57,275 bases of DNA from Flavobacteriia bacterium (GTDB lineage Bacteria; Bacteroidota; Bacteroidia; Flavobacteriales_D; Crocinitomicaceae). Location of the stretch: positions 1 through 57,275 of the forward strand of contig RFQZ01000015.1 in NCBI GenBank assembly GCA_009924735.1, written 5' to 3'. The notes beneath the pieces are model-generated. The model had not been told where the DNA came from. It saw nothing but the letters and a program-made list of their open reading frames with translations, and did no database searches. Every line of letters begins with the position of its first letter. The first letter of the stretch is position 1. The position numbers were made by a program, and so were the translations under genes. Positions 51,940 to 57,275 of this stretch are shown in pieces.

Positions 51940-52944
51940 ATGCACGCAAATCAGTCCTTACAACCATACAATACTTTTGGGATCGATGTCAAGGCTTCTT
52001 GGGTCGATGACTTCACCAGCGAAACCGAATTGATTCAATTGCTTCCCATCATACGTTCCCAAAACACTTTGATAACCGGAGGCGGAAGCAACATTTTGTT
52101 CACGAAAGATTTTGAAGGCTTGTTCCTACGGAATCAAATCAGGGGAATCAAGGAGGTATACAGGGATGCCCAAGAGGTAGTCATCGAAGCAGGTGCAGGT
52201 GAAAACTGGCATCAATTTGTGATGGATTGTGTGGGGAAAGGTTTTGGCGGCATCGAAAACCTATCGCTGATTCCTGGGTGCGTAGGTGCGTCTCCCATGC
52301 AAAACATTGGCGCCTACGGCGTTGAAATCAAAGACGTGTTTGAATATTTATTTGCCATTGAAATCGCTACAGGTGAAACGCGAAAGTTTTCGCGCGAAGC
52401 ATGTCAATTCGGATACCGTGAAAGTGTATTTAAGCAAGCATTGAAAGGGAAATTCATCATTACAAAAGTGGCTTTCAGGTTGCAATTGCATCCGAAAATC
52501 AATTCAAAATACGGAGTGATTGAAGAAGAATTATCCAAACAGGGCATCACTTCCCCAAGCATACAAGACATTTCTAAGGCAGTGATTGCCATTCGCAGTT
52601 CTAAACTTCCCGACCCAAAGGTTCTAGGAAATGCAGGGAGTTTCTTTAAAAATCCTGTCGTGGCTATTGAAATCCTTGAGCACATCCAAAAAAACCATCC
52701 CAACTGTCCAAACTACCCGTCTACACCCGGAAAAGTTAAATTGGCAGCGGGTTGGCTGATTGAAACTGCAGGATGGAAAGGGAGACGAATCGGAGAGGTT
52801 GGCGTACACGAAAAACAAGCACTTGTATTGGTGAATTATGGAAAGGCGGAGGGCACAGAGGTTTTCGCTTTGTCAGAAGCCATCATCAACGACATCTGGG
52901 AGAAATTCAACATTCGCTTGGAACGCGAAGTAAACATCTATTAA
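51940..52944 (+). CDS. murB: UDP-N-acetylenolpyruvylglucosamine reductase MurB
   Basis: 334 residues, type I (E. coli-like length). MurB reduces the enolpyruvyl group with NADPH to give UDP-MurNAc, the wall precursor that Mpl and MurC use. The FAD site is LITGGGSNILFTKDFEG and GGIENLSLIPGCVGASPMQN with the Tyr in NIGAYGVEI. The active-site Ser lies in GNAGSFFKNPVV near residue 234, and the C-terminal Glu in REVNIY-type ending. The ATG at 51940 is chosen because the upstream TTG at 51934 lies inside the promoter box. Its stop interlocks with the LolA-like gene stop on the other strand. Confidence 0.97.
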   Translation: MHANQSLQPYNTFGIDVKASWVDDFTSETELIQLLPIIRSQNTLITGGGSNILFTKDFEGLFLRNQIRGIKEVYRDAQEVVIEAGAGENWHQFVMDCVGKGFGGIENLSLIPGCVGASPMQNIGAYGVEIKDVFEYLFAIEIATGETRKFSREACQFGYRESVFKQALKGKFIITKVAFRLQLHPKINSKYGVIEEELSKQGITSPSIQDISKAVIAIRSSKLPDPKVLGNAGSFFKNPVVAIEILEHIQKNHPNCPNYPSTPGKVKLAAGWLIETAGWKGRRIGEVGVHEKQALVLVNYGKAEGTEVFALSEAIINDIWEKFNIRLEREVNIY

Positions 52945-53627
52945 TCTTTTTTGAACGTATCGTCGGAAATGCCTTTGTTGACTTCGTAGCCTATCACCGT
53001 GATGGTAATCACCCCTTTGTTTTCCTTTTTATCTTTCGTTTTCTTCTCACTGTTTCGGATGTCTGAGGCGACGCTTTTGGGCATCTTGAATTTCTTCACA
53101 TCGACAGAAAAGGTCATTTTATTGGGCAAACCGTATTTTTTGTTCTGGCCATAGGTATAATCGACCGTGACCGTACCACTTTCCTTGGTCGTAAGAACCG
53201 TTCGATAAATCAAAGATTCTGTTGGATCAATGTAGACCTTCGCAAGGATGATTTCATTGTTTTCACCGTTTGGAATTACGGTCACCAATTTTGTTTTAAT
53301 GTCCCCAATGGTTTTTGAATCTCCCAATAGAGAGGTGTATTTGCTTTCATTGCTCAGAAAGCTGGTTAAGTCACTTATTCCTTGCTTTGGTAAAATCGCG
53401 ATGCCTTTTGATACCACTTTGAACTTATCCTTCTGCTTGAAATACAAGGTCGCTTTGGCGATGGGTACTTTCACAAAAGGAATTTCTGCTTTGATGGAAA
53501 TGTCTGCTTTATAATCCTTTACGCTGTTGATTTTCAAGATTACTCCTTTGAGTAATTCCTCAGAAGTTTGCGCAAAGTTTGCGTGTGCAAGCGCTAAAAA
53601 AACAAACAGGGATAAGCGTAAGATCAT
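52941..53627 (-). CDS. LolA-like secreted protein
   Basis: 228 residues. Residues 1-19 are a signal peptide (MILRLSLFVFLALAHANFA). The remaining strands (ISIKAEIPFVKVPIAKATLY, FKVVSKGIAILPKQGISDL, GTVTVDYTYGQNKKYGLPNK) fit the half-barrel of LolA/LolB-type lipoprotein carriers, as in Bacteroidota outer membrane lipoprotein-sorting proteins. There is no lipobox. It overlaps the ABC permease stop by four bases and lies on the same transcript, which suggests cooperation with that exporter; the ABC genes do not look like LolCDE, so lipoprotein transport is not certain. Confidence 0.75.
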   Translation of the reverse strand: MILRLSLFVFLALAHANFAQTSEELLKGVILKINSVKDYKADISIKAEIPFVKVPIAKATLYFKQKDKFKVVSKGIAILPKQGISDLTSFLSNESKYTSLLGDSKTIGDIKTKLVTVIPNGENNEIILAKVYIDPTESLIYRTVLTTKESGTVTVDYTYGQNKKYGLPNKMTFSVDVKKFKMPKSVASDIRNSEKKTKDKKENKGVITITVIGYEVNKGISDDTFKKD

Positions 53628-54466
53628 GAGGTAATGTCTTTTTTATTAAAACGTAAAATGGTGATTCCCAAGAGCACAACGATGTGTACCAACAATACCA
53701 CAATGGATTCCCACACTGCGTCCCACGGCAAGGGTACTTCAAACACGCTACGCCAAGCCGCCATGTGGGTGGTAAACATGTAGGGTTTGATGGCGTCGAA
53801 TACAGTTACATCCAAGGTTCCAATGATTGTAAAGAGAATAATAACCGCCATGGTGGCTACAATGGGTCCCACGCTGTTTTTGGCAAAGGCAGAAAAACAC
53901 AGCGAAAGGGTGGATACCGTAAGCAAGGCAAGAAAGGCAATCAACATGGAAAGGGCAAAACGCCAAGGAAGGTCGTCGGATGCAATGATGTTCAACCCGC
54001 TGGAATTTAGCACAATGAGGTCGCCTTCTCCGAAGATAAATTTCCCAACGACAAGGGATAAAAATGCCAGCCAAGCAGTCATCACAAAGGTATACAGCGC
54101 TGCTGCAATCCATTTAGAGAGTACGATTTGGGTCCTGGAAATGGGTTTCGTTGCCAGCATGCGAATGGTTCCTGCGGCTTCTTCCCCTGAAAGTAAATCG
54201 CCTGTTACCAAGGCAATGAGCAATGGAACGTGGACAATCAACATTTGAAGCACAATGAATGCGACCAAATTGCCATTTAAAATTTTACCATTAAAACTTA
54301 AGGTTTGTTCAAAAGATGCAGTGACATAGGAAATGAAGGATCCCCCATCCGCTTTGAGGGCGACTTGAACGACCACAATCAATACGGTTAAGGCACCAAT
54401 TCCCAGGTAGCTTCGAATTTTTGAAGTGATTTTTATCCACTCATTTCGTGTGTTCTTCCAAAGCAT
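53624..54466 (-). CDS. ABC-2 type transporter permease
   Basis: 280 residues with about six membrane helices. It opens MLWKNTRNEWIKITSKIRSY, the usual amphipathic start of ABC-2 permeases, and has GEEAAGTIRMLATKPISRTQ before the second helix, a hallmark of this class. It should form the membrane channel for the neighbouring ATPase, exporting an unknown substrate. The start overlaps the ATPase stop by one base and the end overlaps the LolA-like gene, so the three genes form one operon. Confidence 0.9.
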   Translation of the reverse strand: MLWKNTRNEWIKITSKIRSYLGIGALTVLIVVVQVALKADGGSFISYVTASFEQTLSFNGKILNGNLVAFIVLQMLIVHVPLLIALVTGDLLSGEEAAGTIRMLATKPISRTQIVLSKWIAAALYTFVMTAWLAFLSLVVGKFIFGEGDLIVLNSSGLNIIASDDLPWRFALSMLIAFLALLTVSTLSLCFSAFAKNSVGPIVATMAVIILFTIIGTLDVTVFDAIKPYMFTTHMAAWRSVFEVPLPWDAVWESIVVLLVHIVVLLGITILRFNKKDITS

Positions 54467-55371
54467 TATTTCTCTGTCATTTTAATGAAAAAATCTTCCA
54501 AACTTCTCTTCGGAACGATGGATTTTACCCCCGCTCCTGCATTTACGAGTTTCTCATTCAATTGCGCACTGGTATCTGAAACCATCTCTACGTGATAGTT
54601 GTGGGGATATACCTTGTGGTACTTAAGTTCAGGGAATGATTGCAGCAAGGTCGACTCGAAAATACTTTCGTTCATTACGTTGATTTGTAGGTTCAAGCTT
54701 TGTTTTTCAAGCAATTCTTGCACACTTCCTTCCACAATCGTTTCGCCTTTGTTGATGATCACCATTCGGTTGGCGATGATTTCAATTTCAGAAAGTTGGT
54801 GTGACGATAGCAATACAGTTTTGTTTTGCTCATCCCTTAGCCGAAGGATTAAATTTCGCACTTCTATGATGCCTTGGGGATCTAATCCAGTGGTAGGTTC
54901 ATCCAAAATAATGATGTCGGGGTCATGCATTAAGGTTTGTGCAATGCCCAATCGTTGTTTCATGCCATGGGAAAAACCGGAAACTTTGTCTTTTTCCCTT
55001 CCTGTCAACCCTACGAAATCCAAGAACTTATAAATCTCCATTTTACTTAGGTCCTTACCGGAAATTCGTCCGAAAATCTCCAGGTTTTTATAGGCAGAAA
55101 GGTATTTGTAAAAATCAGGCTTTTCAATGATACAGCCCACTTTTGAAAGCACAGCGTTGCGATTGGAAGCAAGGTTTTGGTTGAAGAATTCAATTTCACC
55201 ACCAGAGGGTTTAATCAAGGAGAGCAAGCAGCGAATGGTTGTGCTTTTGCCCGCGCCATTGGGTCCTAAAAAACCGAAAACATCGCCTTCTCTTACCTCG
55301 AAGGACACATTTTTGACCGCTTTGAAGTTGCCAAAAGACTTAGAAAGATTAGAAACAGAAATTAGCGCCAT
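54466..55371 (-). CDS. ABC transporter ATP-binding protein
   Basis: 301 residues. Walker A GPNGAGKST is at residues 36-44. The signature loop is the altered SGFSHGMKQRLGIAQTLMHD, and Walker B with the catalytic Glu is IIILDEPTTGLDPQGI, followed by VLLSSHQLSEIE with the switch His. The ~90 residues after the nucleotide domain (from about 215) are a C-terminal extension typical of ABC-2 drug or polysaccharide exporters (CcmA-like subclass). It is the first gene of the ATPase-permease-LolA-like operon. Substrate unknown. Confidence 0.95.
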   Translation of the reverse strand: MALISVSNLSKSFGNFKAVKNVSFEVREGDVFGFLGPNGAGKSTTIRCLLSLIKPSGGEIEFFNQNLASNRNAVLSKVGCIIEKPDFYKYLSAYKNLEIFGRISGKDLSKMEIYKFLDFVGLTGREKDKVSGFSHGMKQRLGIAQTLMHDPDIIILDEPTTGLDPQGIIEVRNLILRLRDEQNKTVLLSSHQLSEIEIIANRMVIINKGETIVEGSVQELLEKQSLNLQINVMNESIFESTLLQSFPELKYHKVYPHNYHVEMVSDTSAQLNEKLVNAGAGVKSIVPKRSLEDFFIKMTEK

Positions 55372-55707
55372 GATTAATTAACATTCGTTCAAAAAAATAG
55401 TTCACACACCCTCTTAAAGGATAAAAACATCTGTGAACAACTTGAAACAAAGTTGGGTAAAGGTACCGCATCCTTTTCAGAAAAACCTGATAACAATCAT
55501 TAAGTTAAAAAACCCTGCTCATATGTTTCCGACGAGAACGAGGCTACCTTTGAATATGGAACCATTGAAACATAGCGGCTGTTTTCTTGTTGGAATTAAG
55601 CAGGCATACCTTAAGCCAATGGTTTTAAAAACTTTACATACCTTGTGAATGAAGTCCAAGGGAAAAACCATAATTACACCTCCGAAAACGGAATAAATAC
55701 AAAAAAA
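55372..55707. other. 335-base intergenic region between the ABC operon and the SDR gene
   Basis: It holds the upstream regions of two divergent genes. I see one exact -7 box (55545-55552, + strand), no hairpin terminator and no convincing small gene. A 71-codon frame with a GTG start at 55433 lacks any known pattern and I do not call it. Confidence 0.5.
55545..55552 (+). promoter_or_regulatory. -7 box TACCTTTG possibly for the SDR gene
   Basis: Exact TAnnTTTG match, but 155 bases before the SDR ATG, which would give an unusually long leader for this window. A chance match is possible. Confidence 0.3.
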
Positions 55708-56514
55708 ATGAACGTAAACAACAAACACGTCGTGGTTACAGGCGCAGGAAGTGGCATGGGACAAGCCCTTGCGATTCAAATGATCCAACGCGGCGCAAAA
55801 GTGACGGGAATTGACAGGAACCTTGTTTCTTTGGAAGACACTCAATCCAAAGTGGAGAGCTTGGGTGAAAAAATGCACATTGCAACCCTGGACCTTTCTG
55901 ATTTCGATAAAATTAAACCGACTGTGGTGGAGATCATCCATTCTCAGGGACCTATTGATGCATTGATCAACTGTGCCGGAATCATTCAACCCTTTGTTAA
56001 ATTCAACGATTTGAGCCTGGAGGACATCCACAGGGTAATGATTGTAAATTTCTTTGGCATGGTGTACCTCACAAAAGAAATTCTCCCTGGTTTGTTGGAA
56101 CGCCCTGAAGCGCACATCGTGAACATTTCAAGCATGGGTGGCTTTTTACCAGTACCAGGCCAAGGAATGTACGGCGCATCAAAGGCCGCAGTTAAATTAT
56201 TTACCGAAGCCCTGTACGCTGAACTGATGGAGAGCAAGGTGCATGTAACCTTGATTTTTCCGGGTGCGGTAGAAACTAACATTACGGTTAATTCAGGCAT
56301 TTCAATGCCAAGCTTTGCCAAGTCTGCAGAGGTCTCCCAATTCAAAGGCATGAAAGCAAACGAGGCTGCGCGACAAATCATGGAGGCGATGGAAAAGAAC
56401 AAGTTCCGCGCTTGCGTGGGTTCAGATGCCAAATTCATGGACATCTTAAGTAGAATTTCTCCCTTGTACGCTACCAAATTCATTGCAAAAAAGATGAAGG
56501 CCTTGTTGGGTTAG
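55708..56514 (+). CDS. Short-chain dehydrogenase/reductase (SDR)
   Basis: 268 residues from the ATG at 55708. Upstream codons back to a GTG at 55645 are poly-Asn/Lys and unlike the family. The NAD(P) site is VVVTGAGSGMGQALAIQMIQ (TGxxxGMG at residues 11-18), followed by NCAGII. The catalytic Ser is in VNISSMGGFLPVP and YxxxK is YGASK at residues 155-159. This is a classical SDR that oxidises or reduces an alcohol or ketone; substrate is unknown. The Asp in GIDRNL after the second strand points to NAD rather than NADP, on general SDR rules. It is a single gene. Confidence 0.93.
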   Translation: MNVNNKHVVVTGAGSGMGQALAIQMIQRGAKVTGIDRNLVSLEDTQSKVESLGEKMHIATLDLSDFDKIKPTVVEIIHSQGPIDALINCAGIIQPFVKFNDLSLEDIHRVMIVNFFGMVYLTKEILPGLLERPEAHIVNISSMGGFLPVPGQGMYGASKAAVKLFTEALYAELMESKVHVTLIFPGAVETNITVNSGISMPSFAKSAEVSQFKGMKANEAARQIMEAMEKNKFRACVGSDAKFMDILSRISPLYATKFIAKKMKALLG

Positions 56515-56612
56515 CATTCAAGACGGCAAGGGCATACGAAAAAAAGTGGCTTACATCTGCATAAAGGTTTCATGAAAGGGTTTAAAATCAAAAAGATGGT
56601 TCGTACCGATCA

Positions 56613-57275
56613 CTAATACCGCTCATTCCAACTGAATTTTTGGTTTATGATTGTGACTTTCTCCCTTTCTAAATGTGCTAAATAAGCAGCAGCAACTGGA
56701 GAATGTTTCTTTCCTTTTAACCATATTAAACTCCAAGTGGTCTTGATGGGAAGTCCTTTCATGGGAATGATTTGCAATTCATTGTTATGCAACTCATTTT
56801 TAATCCCAATCAATGGCATGATGGAATAGCCCAGACCTGCCAATAAAGCTTGTTTAACGGCTTCGTTTGAAGTCAACTCCATCTTTTTAGGGATGGACAT
56901 GTTGTTTTTGTCAATGAAGCTTTCCATTGTTTGCCTGGTCCCTGAACCTTTTTCTCTAAAAATTAAGGGCAAGTCTGTGAATGTTTCTTTGGTACCTGTT
57001 ACCTTGTTTAATTCTGTTTCGGTATTGCCCACCAAATACAACTTATTTTGAAGTAAATCCAGTTTTTCAATGTTCAAGGTCGTGGGTAAAATAGACACGA
57101 GGGCAAAATCAACTTCATTTTTTTCCAGACTCTCAACCACTTTGTTTTTATTCGTAACATCCATCATCAATTCGATTCCCTTATGCTCATTCATAAAATC
57201 AGCGAGAAAAAAAGGCATTACATACTTCCCAGTCGATACTACTGATATCTTTAAACGCCCCGTTAATTGTCCTTT
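56613..57275 (-). CDS. LysR-type transcriptional regulator, C-terminal part
   Basis: The reverse frame is open to the last base of the window, so the N-terminal helix-turn-helix and gene start are cut off; 220 residues are seen. The visible part is the effector-binding domain: GQLTGRLKISVVSTGKYVMP opens it, then FLADFMNEHKGIELMMDV, LEKNEVDFALVSI, LIFREKGSGTRQTMESFI and VKQALLAGLGYSIMPLIGI. REKGSGTR and the following block are typical of the CysB/CbbR-like branch that senses small anions. The target genes cannot be told; regulators of this class often control a divergent neighbour that would lie beyond the right end. Confidence 0.92.
   Translation of the reverse strand, partial: KGQLTGRLKISVVSTGKYVMPFFLADFMNEHKGIELMMDVTNKNKVVESLEKNEVDFALVSILPTTLNIEKLDLLQNKLYLVGNTETELNKVTGTKETFTDLPLIFREKGSGTRQTMESFIDKNNMSIPKKMELTSNEAVKQALLAGLGYSIMPLIGIKNELHNNELQIIPMKGLPIKTTWSLIWLKGKKHSPVAAAYLAHLEREKVTIINQKFSWNERY

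Noticed and set aside
53787..54248. 153-codon forward frame opposite the ABC permease
   Set aside because: Antisense shadow of a gene with clear ABC-2 features; no domain, promoter or signal of its own.
55433..55648. 71-codon GTG-started frame in the intergenic region
   Set aside because: No domain, promoter or conservation signal can be seen, and it ends at the start of another non-family extension of the SDR frame.
55519..56115. 198-codon reverse frame opposite the SDR gene
   Set aside because: It is the antisense shadow of a strongly supported SDR, has a His/Phe-rich composition without any domain pattern, and its stop lies in the intergenic region.

Overview
This 57 kb window reads as an ordinary chromosomal segment of a Bacteroidota bacterium, most likely order Flavobacteriales. 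A Crocinitomicaceae-like lineage is my guess, made from gene content alone. Four things support this. There are two proteins with C-terminal type IX secretion (T9SS) sorting domains plus a third with a similar tail. Several families are typical of the phylum (Mpl ligase, DUF4199, DUF4159, DUF7619-type repeats, a TonB receptor with a carboxypeptidase-like N-terminal domain, Rho with a long disordered insert). Shine-Dalgarno sequences are lacking. Promoter -7 boxes of the Bacteroidota type TAnnTTTG lie in front of many genes. I see no insertion sequence, prophage, CRISPR array, rRNA operon or obvious island.

Layout. 1-4.3 kb: 3' end of dnaB, a secreted protein often labelled asparagine synthetase B, rho and a DUF4199 membrane protein. 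4.3-11 kb: mpl (cell wall recycling), an unrecognised 912-residue secreted helical protein, an FAD oxidoreductase, DUF456 and yaaA. 11-16 kb: a SprB-repeat T9SS cargo and oligoendopeptidase F. 16.0-16.3 kb: tRNA-Met(CAT) with its terminator, followed by a second degenerate copy of the tRNA end plus terminator. 16.4-20.3 kb: NAGPA-like protein, TPR protein, carotenoid desaturase-like enzyme, HU. 20.3-29.5 kb: Kazal-domain protein, dicarboxylate symporter, acyl-CoA carboxylase beta subunit, and a reverse operon carB-flippase-outer-membrane-like protein. 29.5-34.3 kb: DUF4159, and the reverse operon CBS-nadK-FKBP-cyclophilin/FKBP divergent from pdxJ. 34.3-39.6 kb: reverse operon polyprenyl synthase-MORN lipoprotein-dnaG-mscS, then a DUF58 protein. 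39.7-46.2 kb: second large T9SS cargo, TonB receptor plus SUI1 factor, TerC. 46.3-57.3 kb: elaA, M13 and S41 peptidases, DUF2459 plus hydrolase, murB, an ABC exporter with a LolA-like protein, an SDR, and a LysR regulator cut by the window end.

Most genes are housekeeping: replication (dnaB, dnaG), termination (rho), wall (mpl, murB), cofactors (nadK, pdxJ, polyprenyl synthase), pyrimidine/arginine (carB). A second theme is the envelope: periplasmic isomerases, peptidases, a LolA-like protein, a TonB receptor and T9SS cargo.

The most notable patterns are not single genes. At eight genes (or seven, with an exact consensus) a -7 promoter box ends only 3-9 bases before the start codon, which implies leaderless or nearly leaderless mRNAs. 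Eight of eleven convergent gene pairs overlap or lie within 4 bases, which leaves no room for intrinsic terminators. DnaG has lost most zinc-ribbon ligands, CarB lacks its allosteric domain, and Rho carries an NQQ-repeat tract. I did not find a clearly novel defence or mobile system.
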